The notes beneath the pieces were generated by a model, which worked only from the letters and a program-made list of their open reading frames with translations, made no database searches and was not told the DNA's origin. A DNA stretch of 64,000 nucleotides, from NCBI RefSeq assembly GCF_001907675.1, contig NZ_MPNT01000009.1, positions 75,254-139,253 of the forward strand. The letters are read 5' to 3'. Of this stretch, positions 44,034 through 51,662 are shown in pieces (position 1 is the first letter of the stretch; each line of letters begins with the position of its first letter). The translations under genes were made by a program, and so were the position numbers. The DNA is from Mycobacterium paraffinicum. GTDB lineage: Bacteria > Actinomycetota > Actinomycetes > Mycobacteriales > Mycobacteriaceae.

Positions 44034-45055
44034 ACCTGGACGCCGTCGCGGCGTGGATGTCCGAGCGAGGGCTGGGCGCGGGCCCGTTGGAGGACGTCTC
44101 CCCCGTCACCGGTGGCACCCAGAACGTCATGCTGCGGTTCACCCGGGCCGGCCGCCCGTACGTGCTGCGGCGCGGGCCGCGCCACCTGCGTCCCCGGAGC
44201 AACAGCGTGATCTTGCGCGAGACGAAAGTGCTTGCGGCCCTGGCCGGTTCCGATGTGCCGCACCCGCACCTGATCGCCGCCTGCGAGGACACCGGCGTGC
44301 TGGGTGACGCCGTCTTCTATCTGATGGACCCGGTCGACGGGTTCAACGCCGGCGAGGGACTGCCACCGCTGCATGCGGGCGATCCCAGCGTGCGGCACGG
44401 CATGGGACTGTCGATGGCCGATGCGCTGGCCAGGCTCGGCGCCATCGACCATGTCGCGGTGGGTCTCGCCGATTTCGGCAAGCCGGAGGGCTTCCTGGAA
44501 CGCCAGGTGCCGCGCTGGCTTGCCGAGTTGGACTCCTACAGCGAGTACGAGGGCTATCCGGGTCCGGACATCCCCGGCATCGACGACGTGGCGGGCTGGC
44601 TCGAGCGCCACCGGCCGACCGACTGGAGCCCGGGCATCATGCACGGCGACTACCACGCCGCCAACGTGATGTTCTCCCGCACCGGTCCGGACGTGGTCGC
44701 CATCGTCGACTGGGAGATGTGCACGATCGGCGACCCGCTGCTGGACCTGGGCTGGCTGCTGGCCACGTGGCGCCAGCCCGACGGTTCCAGCGTGTTCAGC
44801 CACGCCCTGGGCGGCCAGGACGGGCTGGCCAGCACCGGCGAGCTGTTTGAGCGCTACGCGGCCAACACCACCCGCGACCTGTCGCATATCACCTGGTACA
44901 CCGTGCTGGCCTGCTTCAAGCTGGGCATCGTCATCGAGGGAACGCTCGCCCGGGCCTGCGCCGGCAAGGCCGAAAAGGAGGTCGGCGACCAGTTGCACGC
45001 GGGCACGGTCCACCTGTTCGAGCGCGCACTGGGCCTCATCGAGGGCGAGCGCTGA
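44021..45055 (+). CDS. APH-family phosphotransferase
   Basis: The 344-residue kinase-fold protein carries GGTQNVMLRFTRAG in the N-lobe, YVLRRGPRHLRP, the catalytic IMHGDYHAANVMF and IVDWEMCTIGDPLLDLGW. It is the third such gene in the window and most like that at 32093. Substrate unknown. GTG at 44021 is the first start in this frame; its own ribosome site (AAGGG, nine bases away) is weaker than that of the overlapping 16-codon frame upstream. A Thr/Pro-rich exported protein gene follows 19 bases later. Confidence 0.86.
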   Translation: MDAVNLDAVAAWMSERGLGAGPLEDVSPVTGGTQNVMLRFTRAGRPYVLRRGPRHLRPRSNSVILRETKVLAALAGSDVPHPHLIAACEDTGVLGDAVFYLMDPVDGFNAGEGLPPLHAGDPSVRHGMGLSMADALARLGAIDHVAVGLADFGKPEGFLERQVPRWLAELDSYSEYEGYPGPDIPGIDDVAGWLERHRPTDWSPGIMHGDYHAANVMFSRTGPDVVAIVDWEMCTIGDPLLDLGWLLATWRQPDGSSVFSHALGGQDGLASTGELFERYAANTTRDLSHITWYTVLACFKLGIVIEGTLARACAGKAEKEVGDQLHAGTVHLFERALGLIEGER

Positions 45056-45074
45056 TCCCCTAAAATCTCCCCTC

Positions 45075-45569
45075 GTGCCGCCTTACCCCGAGGAACCCGA
45101 CTACTACTCCGAGCCCACCCAGTACGGCGGGTATTACGACGAGCCGACGCCCGAGCCCGAACCGCCGACGCCGTGGTACCGCCGTCCGGCGGCGCTGGTG
45201 GCGGCCGGCGCGATCGGGGTGATCGTGCTGGCGCTGGTGGCGTTCGCCGTCGTCAAGCTGGTGGCCGGTTCGCCCGCGCACAGCCCCGCGACGACGACCA
45301 GCACGACCACCACGATTCCGTCCACCACCGTGACCACCACCACGACCGAGCCGCCCCGGCACCACGGCGGTGGCGGCGGTGGCGGCGCGCCGACCGAGAC
45401 GATCACCGAGACGGCCCCGCCCCCGAGCACCGACACCCCCACTCCCACCACAACGGAGCCGCCGAGCACCGTCACGGTTTCGCCGAGCACCGAGACCAGC
45501 ACCGTCACGCAAACGGTGACCGTCCCGCCGCGCCGCGGGCCGTTCGGGGGTCCGTTCGGCGGGCGCTAG
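45075..45569 (+). CDS. Single-pass Thr/Pro-rich envelope protein
   Basis: A 164-residue protein in three parts: a short acidic Tyr/Pro-rich cytosolic start (YYSEPTQYGGYYDEPTPEPE), one membrane helix (ALVAAGAIGVIVLALVAFAVV) and an exported low-complexity tail of Thr/Pro/Ser with a Gly run and repeated TxTxTxx (TTTSTTTTIPSTTVTTTTT), ending RRGPFGGPFGGR. The tail is a likely O-mannosylation substrate. Function unknown. GTG at 45075 is the only start before the conserved-looking N-terminus. Confidence 0.75.
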   Translation: MPPYPEEPDYYSEPTQYGGYYDEPTPEPEPPTPWYRRPAALVAAGAIGVIVLALVAFAVVKLVAGSPAHSPATTTSTTTTIPSTTVTTTTTEPPRHHGGGGGGGAPTETITETAPPPSTDTPTPTTTEPPSTVTVSPSTETSTVTQTVTVPPRRGPFGGPFGGR

Positions 45570-45582
45570 CGACCGGCGCGCC

Positions 45583-46233
45583 TCACAGTTTCGCGCTCAA
45601 GCCGGCGACCAGATTGATGGTGACCGCGAGGATGACCGCGCCGAGAAGGTACGACAGCAGCGCGTGGCGTAAGACCGTCGCCCGCAGCCGAGAGACGTTG
45701 ATCTCGGTGTCGGAAACCTGGAAGGTCATCCCGACGGTGAACGCCACGTACGCGAAGTCGACGTAACGCGGCGGGTGCGGGTCGTGGAAATCGATGCCCC
45801 CGACCTCGTCCGAGTAATAGAGGCGCGCGTAGTGCGCGGTGAAAAGCGTATGCACGGCGAACCAGGAGGCCGCCACCGCCAGCACGCCGACGCCGGCTGC
45901 CGCGAGGGATTCCCTGCCCGAATGCGCGCCCGCGGCGACGACGTATCCAACACCGCCGAGACTGCCCACGCTGGCCGAGACGACGACCACGTCCGCAAGC
46001 AACCGCGTCGCGTCCTCGCGGGTGGCGTGGCGAGCGGTCCGTTCGGCATCCATCGGGGCGATGATCAGCCAACTCCACCCGACGTACACCGCCGCGGCAA
46101 CAACCCAGCCGAGGAGCGCGAACCTCCACCCGGCGCCCTCACCGATCGCGACGGCGACCGCCATTCCGGTCAGCAGGGCGACGAAGAGCCGCACCGCGAC
46201 GGTGTCGCGGGCAAGGCGAACGTAGGACGTCAC
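45583..46233 (-). CDS. DUF1345 family membrane protein
   Basis: The 216-residue integral membrane protein has about five helices ([95 protein letters not shown]). The DUF1345 signature lies between them: [13 protein letters not shown] and the block [22 protein letters not shown]. Function unknown. ATG at 46233. It converges on the Thr/Pro-rich gene (13-base gap). Its start lies 61 bases from the left repeat of the tRNA-Arg cassette, so it marks the left chromosomal flank. Confidence 0.9.
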   Translation of the reverse strand: MTSYVRLARDTVAVRLFVALLTGMAVAVAIGEGAGWRFALLGWVVAAAVYVGWSWLIIAPMDAERTARHATREDATRLLADVVVVSASVGSLGGVGYVVAAGAHSGRESLAAAGVGVLAVAASWFAVHTLFTAHYARLYYSDEVGGIDFHDPHPPRYVDFAYVAFTVGMTFQVSDTEINVSRLRATVLRHALLSYLLGAVILAVTINLVAGLSAKL

Positions 46234-46294
46234 AGCGTCGACTTTAAAGAGATGTCGACTTTGGACAGATGAGGCAGCCGAACCGAGCTTTCAA

Positions 46295-46326
46295 GAGCGC
46301 GCCCGAAGGGATTCGACCCCCTAACC
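46295..46326. repeat. Left direct repeat: partial tRNA-Arg 3' end (att-like)
   Basis: These 32 bases match 49136-49167 at 31 positions (one C/A difference). The right copy is the 3' part of the tRNA-Arg(ACG) gene plus 3 bases beyond it. The left copy is not followed by the rest of a tRNA, so it is a fragment, as expected of an attachment-site duplication. Confidence 0.8.
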
Positions 46327-46581
46327 CGGGCGGATCGCGCGCAGACACGATACGAGTTCAATTGCCGTCCACGTGGTGTCTGGAAGCGTGACTGTCGTCG
46401 TGGTTGTCGTCGGAACTGTCATCAGCTCACGCTATGGCGCCGGACGCACCGCGTGGCTCGGGGCGGGCGGAAGCAGGATAGGCCGATCCGATCGGGTATG
46501 GTTAACACACCGGTAATCTCGCCGGTCCTCAGGGAAGACCGTTGGAGGTTGGGCTTACGGCCCGCCACGATCCCGTCGCCT
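46327..46581. other. Gene-free leader of the cassette
   Basis: The 371-base gap from 46234 to 46604 holds the left repeat and no convincing gene. Frames present are short, Arg/Ser-rich and without ribosome sites. The promoter of the DUF1611/racemase pair must lie here; no sigma-factor consensus is clear enough to call. Confidence 0.5.
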
Positions 46582-46597
46582 TCTGAGACTTCTCAGA
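46582..46597 (+). promoter_or_regulatory. Palindrome overlapping ribosome site of DUF1611 gene
   Basis: TCTGAG (46582-46587) and CTCAGA (46592-46597) are perfect complements with a 4-base centre. The right arm shares bases with the Shine-Dalgarno AGAGGA (46595-46600), 5 bases before ATG. It could be an operator or an RNA hairpin limiting translation. Confidence 0.55.
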
Positions 46598-46604
46598 GGA
46601 TCTT

Positions 46605-47780
46605 ATGTCTTCTCTCGCCTGCGGTACCCCTTCTCTCGGCGCGTCCGAACAGAGCGAGCGGATCCTTCCAGCGGCTCCCTTCGCGCTGCCTGGTGGTTCG
46701 ACCGCGATCGTCTACTGCGAGGGCGTGTTCGGCGAACAGGACGGTAAGACCGCCAACGGCCTGGTCAGGCATTCGAAGAAGTACGAGATCCTCAGTGTCA
46801 TCGACAGCATCCGGGCGGGAGTCGATGCCGGGAAGTTCCTCGACGGCATAGCGAACGGCATCCCGGTGCTGGCGTCGCTCGCCGAGTCCATCTCTCACGC
46901 CGGCCGCGTACCTGACTACCTGATCTGTGGGCTGGCGCCCGCCGACGGCCTACTGTCGGATGAGCAGCGGGTCGTGATGCTCGAAGGCATCGCCCGCGGG
47001 ATGCACATCATCAACGGCCTGCATGAGTTCCTCAACGACGACGCCGAGTTCGACGCGGCAGCCGCGGACGCCGGCGTCACCATCACCGATGTACGCCGAC
47101 CGAAGGCCAAGCGCGACCTGCACCTGTTCTCCGGCCGGATCTTCGACGTCACATGTCCAAGGATCGCGATCCTGGGCACGGACGGGGCGATTGGGAAGCG
47201 CACCACCGCCACGTTGCTGGTCCAGGCGCTGAACGCGCGGGGCATCAAGGCGGTCATGGTCGGCACCGGTCAGACCACCTTGATCCAGGGCGGCAAGTAC
47301 GGCGTCGCGCTGGATGCGCTGGTCCCTCAGTTCTGCTCGGGCGAGGTCGAGCATCAGGTCGTCGCCGCGTTCGAGGGTGAGGACCCTGACGTGATCGTGG
47401 TCGAGGGCCAGGGCGCGCTCAGCCACCCCGCATACCTGACGTCGGCTCACATCCTGCGTGGCAGCCGCCCGGCCGGCGTGATCGTGCAGCACGCGCCGAA
47501 ACGCAAAGTCCTCGGCGACTTTCCGATGGTCTCGATGCCGACCGCGGCCAGCGAGATCGCACTGATCGAGGCGTTCGCCGAGACCCGCGTCATCGGGGTC
47601 ACGATCAACCACGAAGAGATGACCGAAGACGCGCTGACCAAGGCGATCTCCGAGCATCGTTCGCAGCTCGGCCTCCCGGTCACTGACCCGCTGACGCGCC
47701 CGGCGTCGGATCTGGTCGATATGGTGCTGGCGGCCTTCCCCTCCCTCGCGGTCGTGGCCGACACGTCCACCCCGGTGTGA
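46605..47780 (+). CDS. DUF1611 family protein (DgcN-like P-loop protein)
   Basis: The 391-residue protein belongs to DUF1611, known from the DgcN N-acyltransferase linked to D-glutamate use in proteobacteria. A central P-loop is visible (ILGTDGAIGKRTTATLL, residues about 188-204), preceded by an N-terminal domain (VYCEGVFGEQDGKTANGLVRH) and followed by VVEGQGALSHPAYLTS and the nucleotide/acyl region VIVQHAPKRK. AGAGGA precedes ATG. The stop overlaps the racemase GTG (GTGA), indicating joint function on an amino acid. Codon use is less GC-biased at third positions than in neighbouring core genes by eye, in keeping with transfer. Confidence 0.83.
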   Translation: MSSLACGTPSLGASEQSERILPAAPFALPGGSTAIVYCEGVFGEQDGKTANGLVRHSKKYEILSVIDSIRAGVDAGKFLDGIANGIPVLASLAESISHAGRVPDYLICGLAPADGLLSDEQRVVMLEGIARGMHIINGLHEFLNDDAEFDAAAADAGVTITDVRRPKAKRDLHLFSGRIFDVTCPRIAILGTDGAIGKRTTATLLVQALNARGIKAVMVGTGQTTLIQGGKYGVALDALVPQFCSGEVEHQVVAAFEGEDPDVIVVEGQGALSHPAYLTSAHILRGSRPAGVIVQHAPKRKVLGDFPMVSMPTAASEIALIEAFAETRVIGVTINHEEMTEDALTKAISEHRSQLGLPVTDPLTRPASDLVDMVLAAFPSLAVVADTSTPV

Positions 47781-48943
47781 CGCTTCGGATCGCGACCGAT
47801 CTCGACAAGGTCGAGCAGAACACGCGGATCCTGGTTGACCGGCTTGCCTCAACGGGCATCCGAGTCACCGGGATAACCAAGGCCGTGTTGGGCTCGCCGG
47901 GAGTCGGCGCGGCGATGCTGCGCGGCGGCGCCGGCGGCCTCGGCGATTCCCGGGTGACGAACCTCGCTCGACTGGCCGGGCTCGACGGATCCCGGTTACG
48001 CACGTTGATCCGCTCACCCATGCTCAGCCAGGTGGCACGGGTCGTTGAGTTCGCCGACGTCAGTTTGAACACTCAGGCCGTCGTCTTGGCGGCGCTCGAT
48101 CAGGCCGCGTTCGAGCAGAAGCGCATGCACGCCGTCGTGCTCATGGTCGAGCTGGGCGACCTGCGCGAGGGCATCGCGCTCGCCGACGTCGGCGAGGCCG
48201 CGCGGACTGTCCTCGGTCACGCTTCCCTCCGGCTGGTAGGGGTCGGCGCCAACCTCGCTTGTCAGAACGGTGTCACGCCCGACGACCGGAACATGGGCAT
48301 CCTCTCCGGCCTCGCCAACGACATGGAGGCACTGCACGGGATCTCGCTCGACGTCGTCTCGGGTGGCAATTCGGCGAACCTGAACTGGGCTCTGCACACC
48401 CACGATGTGGGCCGGATCGACGAGCTCCGGCTCGGCGAAGCCATCCTTCTCGGCGTCGATCCGCTGTACCGCACACCGATCCCGGGCCTGCACACGGACG
48501 CCTTCACCTTGACAGCCGAAGTCATCGAGGTCGCCATGAAACCGGCTCAACCCTGGGGAGATCGTGCTCAGGCGGCCTTCGGCGAGGCGCCGGTCCGCAC
48601 CGGCAGCGGGACCGTGCACCAAGCAATCCTGGCCCTCGGTCGCCAGGACGTGGACCCGGACGGTCTGCAGCCACCCGAGGGCATCACGATCCTCGGGATG
48701 AGCAGCGATCACCTGATGGTTGACCTCGGCGATCACCCCGTCGCGGTCGGCGACGAGATCGACTTCGGTGTCGCCTACGGGGCACTCGTGCGGGCGATGA
48801 CGTCGCCCTTCGTCACCAAGGTCGAGCACTTCGGCCGTTCCGTCACACCCGAGGTGACCCAGGTGCCAACACCGATCCAAGTTTCGACCCCCCGCTCAGT
48901 GCCGGAGGCCCATGCCGGTGGCGACCTGCCTTACCTACCTTGA
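47777..48943 (+). CDS. Ornithine/alanine racemase-family PLP enzyme
   Basis: A 388-residue fold-type III PLP protein of the alanine/ornithine racemase family. The PLP lysine is probably in VTGITKAVLGSP (about residue 37). Typical barrel elements follow: NTRILVDRL before it, VVLMVELGDLREG, VGANLACQNGV, VSGGNSANLNWAL and ELRLGEAILLGVDPLY, the last characteristic of ornithine racemase-type enzymes. It should interconvert L and D forms of an amino acid (ornithine, alanine or glutamate-related). The C-terminal 40 residues (Pro/Thr-rich) are an extension. GTG start overlaps the DUF1611 stop. Confidence 0.83.
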   Translation: MTLRIATDLDKVEQNTRILVDRLASTGIRVTGITKAVLGSPGVGAAMLRGGAGGLGDSRVTNLARLAGLDGSRLRTLIRSPMLSQVARVVEFADVSLNTQAVVLAALDQAAFEQKRMHAVVLMVELGDLREGIALADVGEAARTVLGHASLRLVGVGANLACQNGVTPDDRNMGILSGLANDMEALHGISLDVVSGGNSANLNWALHTHDVGRIDELRLGEAILLGVDPLYRTPIPGLHTDAFTLTAEVIEVAMKPAQPWGDRAQAAFGEAPVRTGSGTVHQAILALGRQDVDPDGLQPPEGITILGMSSDHLMVDLGDHPVAVGDEIDFGVAYGALVRAMTSPFVTKVEHFGRSVTPEVTQVPTPIQVSTPRSVPEAHAGGDLPYLP

Positions 48944-48953
48944 GTGCCTGCTT

Positions 48954-48977
48954 GACAGCGCAAGCTCACTCGCTGTC
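48954..48977 (+). terminator. Stem-loop after racemase gene
   Basis: GACAGCG (48954-48960) pairs with CGCTGTC (48971-48977), 10-base loop, 10 bases after the racemase stop. No T-run. The rest of the gap up to 49138 has only a 15-codon frame (49070-49117) behind a GGAGG, too short to call a gene. Confidence 0.6.
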
Positions 48978-49135
48978 CTGGGCGGGTGTTAGCGGGCAAT
49001 TGATCGAAGGACGAATCCTAAAGAAGGGGGCGGGCGCTACATAGGACGTCGAAGCCGGAGGTTGGACGATGGTCAAGACTGTCGTCAATGAGCGCCCGGG
49101 CAGCTTCCCGCACTGACGGAAAGGGCCTCCGAATT

Positions 49136-49167
49136 GAGCGCGCCCGAAGGGATTCGAACCCCTAACC
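49136..49167. repeat. Right direct repeat within tRNA-Arg (att-like)
   Basis: Partner of 46295-46326 (31 of 32 identical). It covers the T-arm and 3' acceptor strand of tRNA-Arg(ACG). The repeats are offset by 2841 bases, which is the apparent unit length of the cassette. Confidence 0.8.
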
Positions 49168-49211
49168 TTCTGATCCGTAGTCAGATGCTCTATCCGTTGA
49201 GCTACGGGCGC
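49139..49211 (-). tRNA. tRNA-Arg (anticodon ACG)
   Basis: On the minus strand GCGCCCG pairs with CGGGCGC; the anticodon loop CTACGGA in stem TCTGA/TCAGA gives ACG (A34 is the TadA substrate). T-loop GGTTCGAATCC is intact; CCA is not encoded. Its 3' part is duplicated at 46295-46326. Confidence 0.96.
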
Positions 49212-49241
49212 CAGTGTTCAGTTGTCTTGCATCGTGTTCCT

Positions 49242-49333
49242 TGGCGGAGGCGAGAGGATTTGAACCTCCGGTCCCCTTTGAGGGGGACAACTCATTAGCA
49301 GTGAGCCCCATTCGGCCGCTCTGGCACGCCTCC
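49242..49333 (-). tRNA. tRNA-Ser (anticodon GCT)
   Basis: Acceptor arms GGAGGCG/CGCCTCC, discriminator G and encoded CCA; anticodon loop ACTGCTAAT gives GCT. A long variable arm (GTCCCCC/GGGGAC) marks a serine tRNA. Only 30 bases separate it from tRNA-Arg. Confidence 0.95.
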
Positions 49334-49417
49334 CTTGGACTGTTTGAGGGTACCCGACCCCTTTCCGGTCTCGCGGAACCGGCCATAGCGTACACATTTG
49401 CGACATAAACTGTCGAA

Positions 49418-50485
49418 GTGACTGCTCGCTTGCGTCCCGAACTGGCTGGACTGCCAGTCTATGTGCCCGGCAAGAACGTGCCCGGCTCCATCAAACTGGC
49501 CAGCAACGAGACCGTGCACGGCCCGCTGCCCAGCGTGCACGCGGCGATCGAGCGCGCGGCTGCCGTCGTCAACCGCTACCCGGACAACGCCAGCGTGGAC
49601 CTCAAGGCCGCGTTGGCGATGCACCTGGGGTCCGACGTCGCCCCCGAGCACATCGCGGTCGGCAGCGGTTCGGTCACCCTGTGCCAGCAGCTGGTGCAGA
49701 TCACCGCCGCCGCCGGCGACGAGGTGATGATCGGCTGGCGCAGCTTCGAGTGCTACCTGCCGATCATTCAGGTGTCCGGCGCGACCACCGTCAAGGTGCC
49801 GTTGACCGACCACACGCACGACCTCGACGCGATGCTCGCGGCGATCACCGACCGCACCCGGCTGATCTTCGTGTGCAACCCCAACAACCCGACGTCCACG
49901 GTCGTCGACCCCGACCACCTGGCCCGCTTCGTCGAGGCCGTGCCGCCGCACATCCTGATCGCCATCGACGAGGCGTACGTGGAATACATCCGCGACGGCA
50001 TGCTGCCGAACAGCTTGGAGTTGGCCCTGGCCCGCAGCAATGTGGTTGTGCTGCGCACCTTTTCGAAGGCCTACGGGTTGGCGGGCCTGCGCGTCGGATA
50101 TGCGGTCGGCCACCCCGAGCTGATCACCGCGCTGGACAAGGTCGTCATGCCGTTCGCCGTGACCAACGTCGGGCAGGCGGCCGCGATCGCGTCGCTGGAG
50201 GCGTCCGGCGAACTGGCGGCCCGCACCGACGCCCTGGTGGCCGAGCGCACCCGCGTCAGCGCCGCGCTGCGCGAAGCCGGGTTCACCCTGCCGCCCTCGC
50301 AGGCCAACTTCGTGTGGCTGCCGCTGGGCGCTCGTACCGAGGACTTCACCCAGCAGGCCGCCGAGGCGCGCCTGGTCGTGCGCCCGTTCGCGGGCGAGGG
50401 GGTGCGCGTCACCATCGGTGCGGCCGAGGAGAATGACGCCCTGTTGCACTTCGCCTGCGACTGGATTTCCCGCACCGAACCGTAA
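49418..50485 (+). CDS. hisC2: Histidinol-phosphate/aromatic aminotransferase (HisC2-like)
   Basis: A 355-residue class I/II PLP aminotransferase. Motifs: SIKLASNETVHGPLPS near the N-terminus, FVCNPNNPTSTVV, IDEAYVEYI, and the PLP lysine in VVLRTFSKAYGLAGLRVGY. The group includes phenylalanine/aromatic aminotransferases and HisC; in M. tuberculosis the corresponding gene (Rv3772) is named hisC2. GTG at 49418. DUF4334 gene follows after 11 bases. Confidence 0.92.
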   Translation: MTARLRPELAGLPVYVPGKNVPGSIKLASNETVHGPLPSVHAAIERAAAVVNRYPDNASVDLKAALAMHLGSDVAPEHIAVGSGSVTLCQQLVQITAAAGDEVMIGWRSFECYLPIIQVSGATTVKVPLTDHTHDLDAMLAAITDRTRLIFVCNPNNPTSTVVDPDHLARFVEAVPPHILIAIDEAYVEYIRDGMLPNSLELALARSNVVVLRTFSKAYGLAGLRVGYAVGHPELITALDKVVMPFAVTNVGQAAAIASLEASGELAARTDALVAERTRVSAALREAGFTLPPSQANFVWLPLGARTEDFTQQAAEARLVVRPFAGEGVRVTIGAAEENDALLHFACDWISRTEP

Positions 50486-50496
50486 GGAGTGGTCCA

Positions 50497-50958
50497 TTGG
50501 ACTTGGCGCGCAAACTGTTCACCGAGTTCAAGGAGCGCGGCGGCGAGATTCCCGATACCGAGCTCGACGACTTCTGGGCCAGCCTCGAGCCGGCGACGAT
50601 CGAGGGGATGCTGGGCGAGTGGAAGGGCGGCGAGTTCCGCACCGGCCACCGGATGAACGGCCAGCTCGAGAAGGCAGGCTGGTTCGGCAAGACGTTCACG
50701 TCGCCCCGCGACGTGCAGCCGCTGGTCTGCCTCGACGCCGACGGCAACAAATTCTCGAACGTGGAGATGGGCAAAGGCGAGGCCAGCCTGTGGCTCGAAG
50801 AGTTCCGCGGTGAGGTGACCGCGACGATGGTCTACGACGGCCAACCGGTGCACGACCACTTCAAGAAGATCGACGACGACGCCGTGATGGGCATCATGAA
50901 CGGCAAGGGCGTCAGGGACAACGGCCGGTATTACTACTTCTACCTCGAACGGGTCTAG
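50497..50958 (+). CDS. GXWXG/DUF4334 family protein
   Basis: The 153-residue protein has the N-terminal GXWXG part (LFTEFKERGGEIPDTELDDFW, then MLGEWKGGEFRTGH) and a DUF4334 C-terminal domain (DDDAVMGIMNGKGVRDNGRYYYFYLERV without gaps only in part). These proteins are small, often found near oxidoreductases, and functionally unknown. The TTG start at 50497 is supported by AAGGAG and by the family N-terminus; no ATG/GTG fits. Co-transcribed with hisC2. A pair of stem-loops follows. Confidence 0.83.
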   Translation: MDLARKLFTEFKERGGEIPDTELDDFWASLEPATIEGMLGEWKGGEFRTGHRMNGQLEKAGWFGKTFTSPRDVQPLVCLDADGNKFSNVEMGKGEASLWLEEFRGEVTATMVYDGQPVHDHFKKIDDDAVMGIMNGKGVRDNGRYYYFYLERV

Positions 50959-50983
50959 CGTCTCGGCCTAGCGTCTCGGCCTT

Positions 50984-51034
50984 CGAATGTGCGGCTGGCC
51001 GCACATTCGCCGACCAGTGTGCGGCTGGCCGCAC
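50984..51034. terminator. Tandem stem-loops between convergent genes
   Basis: First hairpin: CGAATGTGCGG (50984-50994) with CCGCACATTCG (50999-51009), loop CTGG. Second: GTGCGG (51019-51024) with CCGCAC (51029-51034), the same loop. A 17-base core is repeated 30 bases apart. They sit between the DUF4334 gene and the convergent TIGR03086-type gene and should end transcription from both sides. Confidence 0.7.
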
Positions 51035-51054
51035 GTTCGGCGGATGAGGGCGAG

Positions 51055-51639
51055 CTACCGGGCCGGGTTGCGGCCGGTGAACGCGACCAACCGCTCGAGC
51101 GCGCCGGCATCCTCGGGCACGTCGACCGGGTCGTCGAACCCGGCGCCGCCGCGAAACTCCGGCCTGATGACCTCACGGGCCAGCCCCAACACGTACTCGG
51201 ACAGCGGTTCGGGTGCGTCGATCTGGTGTCCCACGGCGGCGGCGTAATCCCAGGCGTGGACCAGGAATTCGATCGACAGCAACGCGCACGCGGTCTTGGC
51301 GGGTATCTCGCCCTTGCCGAACGGCACCGACCCGTCCAGGCCGTGCCGATGCCAGGCATCCAGCGCGGGCCGGGCGACGGTAACCACCTGCTCCTCGACG
51401 GAGTCGCCTTCGTCGCTCTCCGGAATCTCCGCGCCGACCATGCCGCCCATCGCCGTGATCGAGGCCAGCAGGTGACCGGTCAACTGCGCGATGTCGAACT
51501 CCGCGCACGGCGTCTGCCTCGACAGGTCGTCGGCCGCGATCGTGTGCAGCGCCCGCTGCAACACCCCGAGCGTGTCCTCGGCGCTGTGCAGTTCGTCGGT
51601 GGGCGGGGAATCGGGACCGGGCCGCAAATCAGGAGCCAT
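51055..51639 (-). CDS. TIGR03086/mycothiol-dependent DinB-like protein
   Basis: The 194-residue protein belongs to the maleylpyruvate isomerase/DinB-like group using mycothiol or a bound metal. Features are TLGVLQRALHTIAADDLSRQTPCAEFD, the metal-site histidine in QLTGHLLASI, and FLVHAWDYAAAVG with two further histidine/aspartate ligands. Substrate unknown. ATG at 51639 fits the family; an extension to 51675 would run into the divergent echA21 start. Corresponds to Rv3773c by order. Confidence 0.83.
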   Translation of the reverse strand: MAPDLRPGPDSPPTDELHSAEDTLGVLQRALHTIAADDLSRQTPCAEFDIAQLTGHLLASITAMGGMVGAEIPESDEGDSVEEQVVTVARPALDAWHRHGLDGSVPFGKGEIPAKTACALLSIEFLVHAWDYAAAVGHQIDAPEPLSEYVLGLAREVIRPEFRGGAGFDDPVDVPEDAGALERLVAFTGRNPAR

Positions 51640-51662
51640 ATTTGCCACGCTACGGTCTCGAT

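Noticed and set aside
46295..46326. A second tRNA-Arg gene
   Set aside because: Only the T-arm and 3' acceptor strand are present; no anticodon or D arm follows.
49070..49117. 15-codon frame after GGAGG downstream of the racemase
   Set aside because: Too short to support; no similarity recognised. Could be a transposase or gene-end relic.
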